Assembly: GCF_017873235.1 (NCBI RefSeq)
Contig: NZ_JAGGJZ010000001.1
Span: 62,001 to 126,000 of the forward strand
DNA length: 64,000 bases
Origin: Clostridium moniliforme
Lineage (GTDB): Bacteria > Bacillota > Clostridia > Clostridiales > Clostridiaceae
Direction: 5' to 3'
This document shows, one piece after another, positions 17,678-28,300 of this stretch. The notes beneath the pieces were generated by a model. That model ran no database searches. It worked only from the letters and a program-made list of their open reading frames with translations, and was not told the origin of the DNA. The translations under genes were made by a program, and so were the position numbers. Each line of letters opens with the position of its first letter. The stretch's first letter is position 1.

Positions 17678-18607
17678 TTATACAATAACAACTAATTCTT
17701 TTGATCTTGCATATTTTTCATCTTCTTTAAGCTGCTCTTTTAAGCAGTCAATAGAATTAAATTTTTTTTCATTTCTTATTTTCTCTATGAAATATATAAT
17801 TATTTCATTATCATATATATCCATATTAAAATTTAATATAAATGTTTCAATAGTTAATTTATTGCCATTAACCGTTGGATTACATCCAACTGATGTTATA
17901 CCTTTATAAATGTTATCTTTCCATTTTACATTAGTATAATATACACCTTTTGCTGGTATAATTTTTTTATCTAAAATTTTTAAGTTAGCAGTAGGAAATC
18001 CAATTAAGGTTCCTCCAATTTTCTTTCCATGTTCTACTGTTCCAGTAAGACTATATGGTCTAGTAAGCATTTCATTTGCTTCTTCAACTGCTCCATCAAT
18101 TAATGCATTTCTAATTCTAGTACTACTTATAATATCATTTTTAAATAGCAATGGAATTATAACTTCTAATTTATAATTGTACTTTGATGAAAATTCTTCT
18201 AAAAGATTTATATCTCCTAAATTTTTGTGTCCAAATCTATAATTAAATCCAACTACTATCCCTTTAATCTTATAATCACTACAAAGTTTTTTTATAAATC
18301 CTTCTGGTGATAGCTTCATAAATTCTTTATTAAATTCTTTAAGAACGACTTTATCTATCCCCTCTTTTTTTAAAATATTTAATTTTTCTTTATTGTTCAT
18401 TAAATATTTTAATTTACCACTTGGATTTATTACAGTTCTTGGATGATTACTAAAGGTAAAAACCATACTCTTACAATTATCTTCTTTTGAAAGTTCTATG
18501 CACTTGTGAATTAATGACAAATGTCCTTTATGTAATCCATCAAAACTTCCAAGTGCAACATAATACTCATCATTTTTATCTAAATTCTCTATATTAATTA
18601 CCTTCAT
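17678..18607 (-). CDS. ribF: Bifunctional riboflavin kinase/FAD synthetase
   Basis: Converts riboflavin to FMN and FMN to FAD. The N-terminal half is the nucleotidyl-transfer domain with the HxGH-type site in GSFDGLHKGHLSLIH and the downstream ISSTRIRNALIDG. The C-terminal half is the riboflavin kinase domain with GFPTANLKI and PAKGVYYTNV. At 309 residues it is full length. It follows truB by 22 bases and closes the rimP-to-ribF translation-factor cluster, its usual site in Firmicutes. Confidence 0.95.
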   Translation of the reverse strand: MKVINIENLDKNDEYYVALGSFDGLHKGHLSLIHKCIELSKEDNCKSMVFTFSNHPRTVINPSGKLKYLMNNKEKLNILKKEGIDKVVLKEFNKEFMKLSPEGFIKKLCSDYKIKGIVVGFNYRFGHKNLGDINLLEEFSSKYNYKLEVIIPLLFKNDIISSTRIRNALIDGAVEEANEMLTRPYSLTGTVEHGKKIGGTLIGFPTANLKILDKKIIPAKGVYYTNVKWKDNIYKGITSVGCNPTVNGNKLTIETFILNFNMDIYDNEIIIYFIEKIRNEKKFNSIDCLKEQLKEDEKYARSKELVVIV

Positions 18608-18629
18608 ATCTTTTTAGTCTTCTCCTAAG

Positions 18630-19505
18630 TTATATTAATAACTTTTCAAGTTTAAATCCCTCTTCATCTTTTTTACCAAGACCAATAAATAAATCTTCTT
18701 CATCATAAACCCTATACAATATATTATTTTCAATATTTTCTTTTAATAATCTTTTATCATAAACTTTTGCTCCATTTATTAAAAGATTTTTAAACTTATT
18801 ATTAATCCTTACCTTAGGGTATGAATCTAAAGCCTTTTCAATTGGAATTAGATAATCTTTAATATTTTCTTCTGTTAAATCATCTATATTTATACTATCT
18901 TCTTCTTTGAAAGTTGATGTAGCTATTCGTCTTAAATTTACCATAGTCCCATATACTTTAAGTTTTTCTCCTATGTCATAACATAAACTTCTTATATATG
19001 TTCCTTTTGAACAAGTTACTGTCATTGTTATTTCAGGTAACTTTATATTAATATCTTTTATTTCATAAATAGTAATATTTCTTCCTTCTCTTTCAATTTC
19101 AATACCTTGCCTTGCTAATTCATAAAGTCTAACTCCATTTTTTTTAATAGCAGAGTACATAGGTGGAATCTGATTATATGTTCCAACAAAAGAATTAATA
19201 ACTTTTAATATATCATCTTCTTTTATATTGGAAATGTCTTTTTTGTCAACAATATCTCCTTCTAAATCGTAAGTTGTTGTTTTTAAACCTAATTTAAAAG
19301 TTACTTTATATGTTTTAGGCGCCTTCATTATATAATCTATTATTTTAGTTGCTTTTCCTAAACATACCGGAAGCACTCCAACTGCTTCCGGATCTAATGT
19401 TCCTGTATGACCTACCTTTTTCTCATGAGCAATCTTTTTTACTTTTCTTACAACATCAAATGATGTCATTTTAGAATTTTTGAAAATATTTATTACTCCT
19501 TGCAT
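18630..19505 (-). CDS. truB: tRNA pseudouridine(55) synthase
   Basis: Makes pseudouridine 55 in the T-loop of tRNAs. The catalytic aspartate is in VGHTGTLDPEAVGVLP, followed by family blocks YKVTFKLGLKTTTYDLEG and GTYIRSLCYDIGEKL. Full length at 291 residues. It overlaps the end of nrnA by 13 bases, so the two are likely coupled in translation. Confidence 0.96.
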   Translation of the reverse strand: MQGVINIFKNSKMTSFDVVRKVKKIAHEKKVGHTGTLDPEAVGVLPVCLGKATKIIDYIMKAPKTYKVTFKLGLKTTTYDLEGDIVDKKDISNIKEDDILKVINSFVGTYNQIPPMYSAIKKNGVRLYELARQGIEIEREGRNITIYEIKDINIKLPEITMTVTCSKGTYIRSLCYDIGEKLKVYGTMVNLRRIATSTFKEEDSINIDDLTEENIKDYLIPIEKALDSYPKVRINNKFKNLLINGAKVYDKRLLKENIENNILYRVYDEEDLFIGLGKKDEEGFKLEKLLI

Positions 19506-20479
19506 AGATAAATCTCTCTTTCAATTTCTTTTAAAATATTATCTTTTATATTATGAAGCAAAATCCCTTTTTGCATTAATCCTGCTGCTTTAGGATGTCC
19601 TCCACCTCCAAAAACTTCTGCTATTTTTCTAACATCAAAGTCATATTTAGATCTAAGACTACATTTAACGCCTTCTTCAACTTCTTTTAAAAGAATTGCA
19701 ACTTCTACAGTTTTTAAACTTAAAAGATTTCCAATAATATCAGAAGTATCTTCCTTTTCACTGTTAAATTTTTTTAATATATTATTATCCAATACTGTCA
19801 AAACAACTTTACCATCAAAGTATAGTTTTGCATTTTCAAAAGCATATCCCATAAGATTTAATTTATTTATACTTCTGTTATCAAATAAATTATTATATAT
19901 ACTTGAATTATTTACTCCTACTCCAATTAATGTTCCAGCTATTTCATGAGTTCTTTTTGTAACATTAGAATGTCTAAAAGAACCAGTATCAGTTATTAAT
20001 GATGTATAAAGACATGTTCCTATTTTTTTTAATATTTCTTCTTTAACAGAAAACTCATATCCTATTTCTTTTAATAACAAAAATACTATTTCCGCTGTAG
20101 CTGCTGCTTTAGTATCTACATAATTAATAAAACCATATTTATCATTAGATACATGATGATCTATATTAATTATCATTCCATTAAAATTGGAAAGGTCTGC
20201 TGAAATTCTTTCTAAATTTCCACAGTCTAATACTATAACTAAGTCAGTACCATCCATTGGCTCTTTTACCTCTCCATTTATCTCTTCTGAATAAGGTAAA
20301 AATGAAAAATCTTCTGAAAGTGTATCTTTTGAAATTATATACACTTCTTTTCCAAGTTCTCTTAATCCGTTTAAAAGTCCTAATGCACTCCCTATTGCAT
20401 CCCCATCTGGTGATGTATGAAAGGTAATTCCAATTTTATTAGCCTCAATGATAATTTTTTTTATATCTTTAAGTGACAT
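19493..20479 (-). CDS. nrnA: DHH-family oligoribonuclease/pAp phosphatase
   Basis: DHH/DHHA1 phosphoesterase of the NrnA type, which degrades very short RNAs and dephosphorylates pAp in Bacillus. Metal-binding motifs are TSPDGDAIGSALGL, VIVLDCG and NIDHHVSN; the DHHA1 signature is FGGGGHPKAAG. 328 residues is the normal size. AAGGAG precedes the ATG. Its place between rbfA and truB is conserved in clostridia. Confidence 0.92.
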   Translation of the reverse strand: MSLKDIKKIIIEANKIGITFHTSPDGDAIGSALGLLNGLRELGKEVYIISKDTLSEDFSFLPYSEEINGEVKEPMDGTDLVIVLDCGNLERISADLSNFNGMIINIDHHVSNDKYGFINYVDTKAAATAEIVFLLLKEIGYEFSVKEEILKKIGTCLYTSLITDTGSFRHSNVTKRTHEIAGTLIGVGVNNSSIYNNLFDNRSINKLNLMGYAFENAKLYFDGKVVLTVLDNNILKKFNSEKEDTSDIIGNLLSLKTVEVAILLKEVEEGVKCSLRSKYDFDVRKIAEVFGGGGHPKAAGLMQKGILLHNIKDNILKEIEREIYLCKE

Positions 20480-20483
20480 AATA

Positions 20484-20834
20484 CTATTGCTCCTTAGCCT
20501 TTCTTATTAATCCATCAATTTTCATTCCATAGTCAATTGATTCATCTAATTCAAAAATTATTTGAGGAGTAACTCTTAATTTAACTCTTTTGCCTACTTC
20601 TCTTCTAATAAATCCACTAGCACTCTTTAATGCTTTTATATTATTTTCTTTTTCTTCTTCACTATTTGCAAATATACTTACAAATACTTTAGCATATCCT
20701 AAATCTCTAGTTACTTCAACTGCTGTTACAGATATCATAGCAGTTAATCTTGGATCTTTTATCTCATTTTGAATTAGATTGCTTACTACCTTTTTGACTT
20801 CTTCATTTATTCTTCCACTTCTATAATTAGCCAT
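20484..20834 (-). CDS. rbfA: 30S ribosome-binding factor RbfA
   Basis: Late 30S maturation factor with a single KH-like fold. The 116-residue sequence includes GRINEEVKKVVSNLIQNEIKDPRL and VTRDLGYAKVFVS. ATG 20834 (MANYRSGR) is preferred to a GTG nine bases upstream, because that GTG is part of the GAGGTG ribosome binding site. Twenty bases separate it from infB. Confidence 0.95.
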   Translation of the reverse strand: MANYRSGRINEEVKKVVSNLIQNEIKDPRLTAMISVTAVEVTRDLGYAKVFVSIFANSEEEKENNIKALKSASGFIRREVGKRVKLRVTPQIIFELDESIDYGMKIDGLIRKAKEQ

Positions 20835-20853
20835 AAGTATCACCTCTTATCAA

Positions 20854-22908
20854 TTAAAGTTCTTTTCTTTCTATGGCTTCCATAGTATAGGCTTCAATAA
20901 TGTCTCCTTCTTTAAGGTCATTAAATTTCTCAATGCTTAATCCACATTCATATCCACTTCTTACTTCCTTAGCATCATCTTTAAATCTCTTAAGGGAAGC
21001 TAAAGTTGATTCAAATACTACAATACCATCTCTAATTATTCTAACATCAGAGTTTCTTGTAATTTTTCCTTCAAGAACATAACATCCTGCAATTGTTCCT
21101 ACACTTGAAATTTTATAAGTTTCTCTAACTTCTGCTTTTCCTTCAATAACTTCTTTATATTCAGGTTCTAGCATTCCTACCATAGCTGATTTAACATCTT
21201 CTATAGCATCATAAATTATTCTATAAGTTTTAACATCAACGCCTTCTTTTTCAGATGCTGAAATTGCATTTGAATCAGGTCTTACATTAAATCCAATTAC
21301 TATTGCATTTGATGCACTAGCTAATGTAATATCAGTTTCTGTTATAGCTCCAACACCACCATGAATAACTCTAACTTTAACATCATCTGTTGAAAGTTTT
21401 TCAAGAGATTGTCTTATAGCTTCTACAGAACCTTGAACATCAGCTTTTACAATTATATCTAGTTCTTTAACAGTACCTTCTTTTATTTGGCTATATAAGT
21501 CTTCAAGAGATACTCTATGTCTAGCATTTAAATTTTCATTTTTAATTTTTTCTTTTCTAAGGTCTGCCATATTTCTTGCAGTTTTTTCATCTTTAACTTG
21601 ATTAAATCTATCTCCTGCAGCTGGCACTTCTGAAAGCCCTAATATTTCAACTGGAATTGATGGTCCTGCTGATTTAATTTTCTTTCCAGTATCATCAAAC
21701 ATAGCTCTTATTCTTCCATATGTTGATCCAACAAGTATTGAATCTCCTACATTTAATGTACCATTTTGAACAAGTAGACTTGCAACTGGACCTCTTCCCT
21801 TATCAAGTTTTGCTTCTATTACTGTACCTTTTGCTTTTCTATTTGGATTTGCTTTTAATTCTAGCATTTCTGAAGTTAAAAGAACCATTTCAAGTAATGT
21901 ACTAATTCCTTCACCTTGTTTTGCCGAAACAGGAACACATACTGTGTCTCCACCCCAGTCTTCTGCAATTAAGCCATATTCTGTTAACTCTTGTTTAACT
22001 CTATCTATATTAGCATTTGGTCTATCAATTTTGTTTATTGCAACAACTATTGGAACTCCAGCAGCTTTACAGTGGTTTATAGCTTCCTTTGTTTGAGGCA
22101 TTATACCATCATCAGCTGCAACAACTAATATAACAACATCTGTAATTTGAGCTCCTCTAGCTCTCATAGCTGTAAAAGCTTCATGGCCTGGAGTATCTAA
22201 AAAAGTAATTTCTTCTCCATTTACATTAACAGTATAAGCACCTATATGTTGAGTTATTCCACCTGCTTCTGTTGCTGTAACTTTAGCTTTTCTTATTGCA
22301 TCTAAAAGTGATGTCTTACCATGGTCAACATGCCCCATTACTGTTATTATTGGAGGTCTCTTTTGAAGATTTTCTTCACTATCTTCTTCCATTTCTAATG
22401 CATCTAATTCTGCTGTTTCTTCTTTTTTTACTATTAAAGCCTCATATTTTTCACATACTTTTTCTGCTGTTTCAAAATCTATTTCTTGATTTATTCCAGC
22501 CATAACACCTGTAAAAATAAGAGTTTTAATTACATCTGCTGTTGGTTTATTTAACTTTTCTGCTAATTCTTTAACTAATATTGTTTCTCCAACTTCTATT
22601 ACTTTTTCAGAATCATCATCGTCTTCTTTTCTTTCTTCAGAATTCTTTTTATATTTTTTCTTTTTCTTAGGTCCTTTATTCACTTCTTCATCAATAATTT
22701 TTTCATACTCTTCTACTACTTCATTTTCACTTATAGGTTCACCAGTTTCATTTCCTAAAAGTTCTTTTATAAGTTCTGCATCTTCATCTTCTATTACGCT
22801 CATATGATTTTTGACTTCTATGTTAAATTCATCCATTAACAATTGAATTAATTTCTTTGAACTTATATTAAGTTCCTTTGCTAGTTCATATACTCTAATT
22901 TTTGACAT
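20854..22908 (-). CDS. infB: Translation initiation factor IF-2
   Basis: GTPase that brings initiator tRNA to the 30S subunit. The 684-residue protein has an IF2-N motif at the start ([21 protein letters not shown]), a short lysine-rich stretch, a second N-domain, then the G domain with [23 protein letters not shown] and NKID, and C-terminal domains II-IV. The N-terminal extension is short compared with Bacillus or E. coli, which is usual in Clostridium. GGGGGTG precedes the ATG. Confidence 0.98.
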   Translation of the reverse strand: MSKIRVYELAKELNISSKKLIQLLMDEFNIEVKNHMSVIEDEDAELIKELLGNETGEPISENEVVEEYEKIIDEEVNKGPKKKKKYKKNSEERKEDDDDSEKVIEVGETILVKELAEKLNKPTADVIKTLIFTGVMAGINQEIDFETAEKVCEKYEALIVKKEETAELDALEMEEDSEENLQKRPPIITVMGHVDHGKTSLLDAIRKAKVTATEAGGITQHIGAYTVNVNGEEITFLDTPGHEAFTAMRARGAQITDVVILVVAADDGIMPQTKEAINHCKAAGVPIVVAINKIDRPNANIDRVKQELTEYGLIAEDWGGDTVCVPVSAKQGEGISTLLEMVLLTSEMLELKANPNRKAKGTVIEAKLDKGRGPVASLLVQNGTLNVGDSILVGSTYGRIRAMFDDTGKKIKSAGPSIPVEILGLSEVPAAGDRFNQVKDEKTARNMADLRKEKIKNENLNARHRVSLEDLYSQIKEGTVKELDIIVKADVQGSVEAIRQSLEKLSTDDVKVRVIHGGVGAITETDITLASASNAIVIGFNVRPDSNAISASEKEGVDVKTYRIIYDAIEDVKSAMVGMLEPEYKEVIEGKAEVRETYKISSVGTIAGCYVLEGKITRNSDVRIIRDGIVVFESTLASLKRFKDDAKEVRSGYECGLSIEKFNDLKEGDIIEAYTMEAIERKEL

Positions 22909-22922
22909 ACAGTCACCCCCGA

Positions 22923-23240
22923 TTAATTTCTACATATACTTTCCTCCTCATAAAGAGATATTAGCTTTTTAGCCATATTTTCATCTTGCACAGCTAGGAT
23001 TTTTATTTCATCTCTTCCTATACTAATGCCTAAATCCTCTTTAGAGAAATCTTCAATACATGGTATTTTATTTTCATTACAATGTTTTTTAAATTTATTT
23101 CTTGTTGATTCTGACACATCATTTGAAATAATAAAAAGATACATCCTTTTTTTATTTCTTAATTCATTACATTTGCTGTAACCCTCAACTAGATTTCCAG
23201 CTCTTTTAGCTAAGCCTAGAAAATTGAAAAATTTATTCAT
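22923..23240 (-). CDS. L7Ae-family RNA-binding protein YlxQ
   Basis: A small L7Ae/L30e/S12e/Gadd45 superfamily protein of the YlxQ branch; homologues bind kink-turn RNA, but the cellular role is not settled. The family start [17 protein letters not shown] is clear. Two adjacent ATG codons are possible (23243 and 23240); the second has better spacing from AGGGAAGAG. It overlaps the end of rnpM and sits 15 bases before infB, the conserved nusA-ylxR-ylxQ-infB order. Confidence 0.88.
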   Translation of the reverse strand: MNKFFNFLGLAKRAGNLVEGYSKCNELRNKKRMYLFIISNDVSESTRNKFKKHCNENKIPCIEDFSKEDLGISIGRDEIKILAVQDENMAKKLISLYEEESICRN

Positions 23241-23499
23241 CATCCATCTCTTCCCTTAGTCTGTCATATATTTCTTCGTTTATTTGAATATCAAGATTTC
23301 TACTTAATCTCTTTGTTTTAAAAGCCTTTTCTAAGCATTCACAAGATTTGCAAACATATGCTCCTCTACCTGATTTTTTACCTGTTAAATCAACTGAAAC
23401 TTCGCCATCTTTTGATCTAACAACTCTAATAAGCTCTTTTTTAGGCTTCATTTCCATACATCCAGTACACATTCTTAAAGGTATCTTTTTTGTTTTCAT
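23233..23499 (-). CDS. rnpM: YlxR family protein (RNase P modulator RnpM)
   Basis: An 88-residue protein of the YlxR (DUF448) family, renamed RnpM after the Bacillus protein was shown to bind and modulate RNase P. Conserved features are PLRMCTGCMEMKPKKELIR, a GRGAYVC loop and two CxxC pairs (CTGC, CKSC), suggesting a metal site. ATG 23499 follows AGAGGTG. Always found between nusA and ylxQ/infB, as here. Confidence 0.92.
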   Translation of the reverse strand: MKTKKIPLRMCTGCMEMKPKKELIRVVRSKDGEVSVDLTGKKSGRGAYVCKSCECLEKAFKTKRLSRNLDIQINEEIYDRLREEMDDE

Positions 23500-23518
23500 C
23501 AAAACACCTCTCTTATTT

Positions 23519-24613
23519 TTATATTTCTTCTGAATCTACTTCTTCTGATAAAGACTTTTCATCTTCTAATTCTGCTTGACTTTTGCTTTTTATATCTATT
23601 TTCCAGTTAGTAAGTTTTGCTGCTAATCTAACATTTTGGCCTTCTTTTCCTATAGCAAGTGAAAGTTGATTATCATCAACTATAACCTTAGCTGATTTTT
23701 CTTCTTCATTAACTTCAACATTTAAAACCTTTGCTGGACTTAAAGAATTTGCTATAAACTCTGCTGAATCATTGCTCCATTTTATTATATCTATTTTTTC
23801 ATTTTTAAGTTCATTTACTATATTTTGAACTCTTATACCCTTAGGTCCTACACATGCACCCATAGCATCAACTGATTCATCATTTGAATATACTGCTATT
23901 TTGCTTCTTGAACCTGCTTCTCTTGAAATACTCTTTATTTCAACTATTCCATCATATATTTCTGGAACTTCAAGTTCAAATAATCTTTTTACTAATCCTG
24001 GATGAGTTCTTGAAACATGAATTTGAGCACCCTTTGAAGCATTTTTAACCTCAACTATATATAATTTTAATTTTTCATTAAAGTTATATTCTTCTCCCTT
24101 CATTTGTTCGTTAGGACCTATAACTCCTTCTATTTTCCCAAGATTAACAAATACTAATCCTTTATCTTTTCTAAGAATTGTTCCTGTTATTATGTCAAAT
24201 TCTTTTTCTTTATATTCATTATACACTATATTTCTTTCTGCTTCTTTTATTCTTTGAGTTACTACTTGTTTTGCAAGTTGTGCTGCAACTCTTCCAAAGT
24301 TTCTAGGTGTAACTTCTATATCAACAACGTCATCCACTTCATATTTAGGATTTAACTCTTTAGCTTCTTCTAAACTTATTTCAGTTACTTCATCATAAAC
24401 TTCATCTACAACTACTTTTTGTGCATAAACTCCAATTTCTCCACTTTCTCTATTAATTGTAACTTTAACATTTTGAGCTGAAGTATATTGGTTTGCATAA
24501 TTTTTCTTATAGGCTGCAACCATAGCATCCTCAATTGTTGTAAATATTAAATCTTCACATATTCCTTTTTCTTTAACTATCTCTTTAAGAGCACCTATAA
24601 ACTCTTCGTTCAT
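23519..24613 (-). CDS. nusA: Transcription termination/antitermination factor NusA
   Basis: Binds RNA polymerase and nascent RNA and influences pausing, termination and antitermination. The 364-residue product has the N-terminal domain, an S1 domain (GTILRKDKGLVFVNLGKIEG), and two KH domains with GACVGPKGIRVQNIVNEL and AIGKEGQNVRLAAKL. It ends in a short acidic tail and lacks the C-terminal repeats of the E. coli protein, as usual in Firmicutes. ATG 24613 follows GGGAGG and replaces a start 30 bases upstream. Twenty bases follow the rimP stop. Confidence 0.97.
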   Translation of the reverse strand: MNEEFIGALKEIVKEKGICEDLIFTTIEDAMVAAYKKNYANQYTSAQNVKVTINRESGEIGVYAQKVVVDEVYDEVTEISLEEAKELNPKYEVDDVVDIEVTPRNFGRVAAQLAKQVVTQRIKEAERNIVYNEYKEKEFDIITGTILRKDKGLVFVNLGKIEGVIGPNEQMKGEEYNFNEKLKLYIVEVKNASKGAQIHVSRTHPGLVKRLFELEVPEIYDGIVEIKSISREAGSRSKIAVYSNDESVDAMGACVGPKGIRVQNIVNELKNEKIDIIKWSNDSAEFIANSLSPAKVLNVEVNEEEKSAKVIVDDNQLSLAIGKEGQNVRLAAKLTNWKIDIKSKSQAELEDEKSLSEEVDSEEI

Positions 24614-24632
24614 TTTATTATCCTCCCTACTT

Positions 24633-25094
24633 TTATAATTCACCCTCTAAATTAGCTGACTTTATTTTATCTTTTGGTATTTTTATTATCTCATCACTTT
24701 CAATTTCTAAAAAATCTCCATCACAAGATTTTAATATACCCTTTACACTCTTTCTTCCACTTACTGATCCTGTAAATTTTATAAATACTTTGCTTCCTAA
24801 AAATCTTTTAAAATGTTCTTCCTTATATAAACCTCTATTTATACCAGGTGAAGAAACTTCTAAAAAGTATGAAACAGAAATTGGATCCTCTAGGTCTAGC
24901 ATCTCACTAACTCTTCTTGAAACTTTTTCACAATCATTAAGTGTAATGCCTGATTCTTCATTATCTATATATATTCTTAAATAATTTTCTCCATCTTCTT
25001 TAACAAACTCTACATGATATAATTCGTAACCTAATTCATCAGTTATTGGCTTAACTAGATTTTCTAATTTTTCTATTAAGGCATCCTTTTTCAT
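24633..25094 (-). CDS. rimP: Ribosome maturation factor RimP
   Basis: 30S subunit assembly factor. The 153 residues show the family blocks [36 protein letters not shown] and [20 protein letters not shown] precedes the ATG. It is the first gene of the long operon rimP-nusA-rnpM-ylxQ-infB-rbfA-nrnA-truB-ribF. It lies downstream of a leader with a terminator-like hairpin, which would control the whole unit. Confidence 0.96.
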   Translation of the reverse strand: MKKDALIEKLENLVKPITDELGYELYHVEFVKEDGENYLRIYIDNEESGITLNDCEKVSRRVSEMLDLEDPISVSYFLEVSSPGINRGLYKEEHFKRFLGSKVFIKFTGSVSGRKSVKGILKSCDGDFLEIESDEIIKIPKDKIKSANLEGEL

Positions 25095-25171
25095 ATGTTA
25101 ACCTCCTTCTTCGCTATTCAATTTTATAATTATATTATCTCCAATATCTAAAAATCTATTTTAATTAAAAA

Positions 25172-25190
25172 CGCAACTAAAGTAGTTGCG
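25172..25190 (-). terminator. Intrinsic terminator between polC and rimP
   Basis: Perfect 8-bp stem CGCAACTA/TAGTTGCG with a 3-base loop, followed on the minus strand by TTTTTAATT. Confidence 0.75.
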
Positions 25191-25232
25191 CTTTAAACAG
25201 AAAGAGCGGGTAAATAACTTTCCCACTCCTTT
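25172..25232 (-). ncRNA. Leader RNA of the rimP operon with two hairpins, possible attenuator
   Basis: On the minus strand GAGUGGG (25228-25222) pairs with CCCGCUC (25210-25204), one pair being G-U. It is followed by CGCAACTA/TAGTTGCG (25190-25183 with 25179-25172) and a T-rich tract. The second hairpin is a good intrinsic terminator lying downstream of a promoter-like sequence and 78 bases before rimP, so it could act as an attenuator. It could equally be the polC terminator. Confidence 0.45.
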
Positions 25233-25264
25233 AATCTAGCTATTAGTAATAATCATCATTTTTT

Positions 25265-25293
25265 ATTTTATCATATAATATATATTTTTTCAA
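25265..25293 (-). promoter_or_regulatory. Putative promoter of the rimP operon
   Basis: TTGAAA (25293-25288), a 17-base spacer ending TGA and TAAAAT (25270-25265) lie just past the polC stop and upstream of the leader hairpins. Confidence 0.55.
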
Positions 25294-25326
25294 GCATGTT
25301 TGAATAATTTACAAATCTACAAAATA

Positions 25327-28300
25327 TTAAAATAAAGATAATTGATTTGTTTCTGGTAATCCTTCTAAACATCCATGATTATCTAACATCTCAACAGCAG
25401 TTTTTGTAATTTTTGCTCTAAGTCTTAAATCTTCCTTAGATATAAATTCTCCAAAGGCTCTAGCTTCTACAATAGATTTTGCCGCATTATCTCCAACACC
25501 TTGAAGAGCATTAATTGGTGGCCTCAAACCATTTCCTTCAATTATAAATTTTGTAGCTTCTGATTTATATAAATCTACCTTTAGAAATTTAAATCCTCTC
25601 TTGTACATTTCAAAAGCCATTTCTAAAGATGTTATCATTCCTTTTTCTTTTGTTGTAGCTGCATTTCCTAAATCATATAATTCATGAAGTTTTTCATAAA
25701 CCGCACCTTCACCTTTACAAATAAGATCTGCATCAAAATCATCTGCTCTTACTGTAAAGTAAGTTGCATAATAAGCTTTAGGATAATATACCTTATAATA
25801 AGCAATTCTAACTGCCATCATTACATATGCAACAGCATGACCTTTAGGGAACATATATTTTATTCTTTTACAAGATTCAATATACCAATCAGGCACATTA
25901 TATTCTCTCATTAGTTTTTCATGTTCTTCACTAAGGCCTTTACCTTTTCTTACTTTTTCCATTATTGTAAAGGCCATTTTAGGTGGAAGTCCTCTGTGCA
26001 TTAAATAAACCATAATGTCATCTCTTGTTGCAATACAATCTTTAAGTGTAGTATATCCTTCTTTAATAAAATATTGTGCATTATTAAGCCAAACATCAGT
26101 ACCATGAGAAAGACCTGAAATTCTAACTAAATCTGCAAAACTTTTAGGCTTTGTATCTACAAGCATTTGACGAACAAATTTTGTACCAAACTCTGGAAGA
26201 CCATAACTTCCAACTTCACATTCTAATTCTTCCTTTGTAACTCCAAGAGCATCTGGCTTTGTAAATAAACTAATTACTTTCTCATCATTTAAAGGAATAG
26301 TTTTCGGGTCAAGCCCAGTTAAATCTTGAAGCATTCTAAGTACTGTAGGATCATCATGTCCTAGTATATCAAGTTTTAAAAGTCTACCACTTATTGAATG
26401 ATAATCAAAATGAGTAGTAATTATATCAGTATCATTATCATCAGCTGGATGTTGTATTGGAGTAAAATTATAAATTTCATTGTCACTTGGAACAACCATA
26501 ATTCCACCTGGATGTTGTCCTGTTGTTCTTTTTATTCCAGTGCATCCAATTGTAAGTCTTTCTATTTCTGCACTAGATACCCTAATATCTCTTTCATCTA
26601 AATATTTTCTAACATATCCATATGCAGTCTTTTCAGCTACTGTACCAATTGTACCAGCCTTAAATACATAACCTTTTCCAAATAAAACCTCACAATACTT
26701 ATGCACTACCCCTTGATATTCTCCTGAAAAGTTAAGATCAATATCAGGTTCTTTATCCCCTTCAAATCCTAAGAAAGTTTCAAAAGGAATATCATGACCA
26801 TCTCTTTTATAATCTGCACCACATTTTGGACATTTTTTAGGAGGTAAATCAGCACCTGAACTTACAGAACCATCTAAGAAAAATTCTGAATTCTTACATT
26901 TAGGACAAACATAGTGTGGTGGAAGTCCATTAACTTCTGTTATATCTGACATTGTAGCTACAAAAGAAGATCCAACAGATCCTCTAGAACCAACTAAATA
27001 TCCATCTTTAAGCGACTTTGCAACTAGTTTTTGTGCTATAAGGTACAAAACCGCATATCCATTATTTATAATAGAGTTTAATTCCTTATCCAATCTTTTT
27101 TGTATAACATCTGGTAAGTTTTCTCCATATATTGAATGTACTTTTTTTCTTACCATATTTCTAATTTCATCTTCCGCACCTTCTATTTTAGGTGGGAAAG
27201 TTTCATCAGGAATTGGCTTTATATTTTCAACTTCAGATGCAATTTTATTTGGATTTGTTATTACAACTTCTTTAGCCTCTTCTTCTCCTAAATATGAAAA
27301 TTCTTTAAGCATTTCATCTGTTGTCTTAAAATATAATGGTGGTTGATCATCTGCATCTTTAAATCCTTTTCCCGCCATTATTATTCTTCTAAATGCTTCA
27401 TCTTGTGGTTCCAAAAAGTGAACATCTCCTGTTGCAACAACAGGTTTATTTAGTTTTTTACCGATATTGTATATTTTTCTATTTATTTCTCTTAATTCTT
27501 CTTCATCTTCAACATTTCCTTTTTTAATTAAGAAATTGTTATTTGCAATAGGTTGTATTTCTAAATAATCATAAAACTCTGCAACCTTAGTAATTTCTTC
27601 ATCACTTCTTCCATCTAATATAGCTCGATATAACTCTCCTGCTTCACAGGCAGATCCAATTATAAGTCCTTCTCTCATTTCTTGAAGTTTACTTTTTTTA
27701 GTTCTAGCACTTTTAAAGAAATTTTCAAGGTGCGCCTCTGAAACTAATTTATATAAATTCTTTAGACCAGCTTGTGTTTTTGCTAGTATGATTATGTGAT
27801 ATGTAGGTTGCCTTTTTATATCAAAGTTTGATAAAAACTCATCATTTAAACTTTTCAAATCATATATTTCTTTTTCTTCTTTTAGCTTTTCAAAACACTT
27901 TAATAATATATCACAAGTAGCTTTTGCATCATCTACAGCCCTATGATGATTTTCTAAAGATATTCCTAAATGTTTTGCTACAATGTTAAGTTTTACTTTT
28001 TTAAGTTCTGGATATAAAAATCTAGCTAAAGGAACTGTATCTAATATAGTAAAGTCAAAATCTAATCCTAATCTTCTACAATTTCCTTTAATAAATCCAG
28101 TATCAAAAGCAGCATTATGTGCAACTAAAACACTTCCTTTAGAAAACTCTAAAAACTTTGGAAGTAATGTTTCTATATCCTCACTATTCTTTACCATATC
28201 ATCTGATATTCCTGTAAGTTCAGTAATTTTATATGGAATATTTCTTTTTGGATTTACAAACTCACTAAATCTATCAATAATTTTTCCATTTTCTATTTTA

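Noticed and set aside
25172-25232. T-box riboswitch in the rimP leader
   Set aside because: GAGUGGG resembles part of a T-box, but the AGGGUGGNACCGCG core and a stem I are missing, and no aminoacyl-tRNA or amino acid gene follows.
25236-25259. Leader peptide starting ATGATGATT in the rimP leader
   Set aside because: Only seven codons, no ribosome binding site and no codon run suggestive of attenuation.
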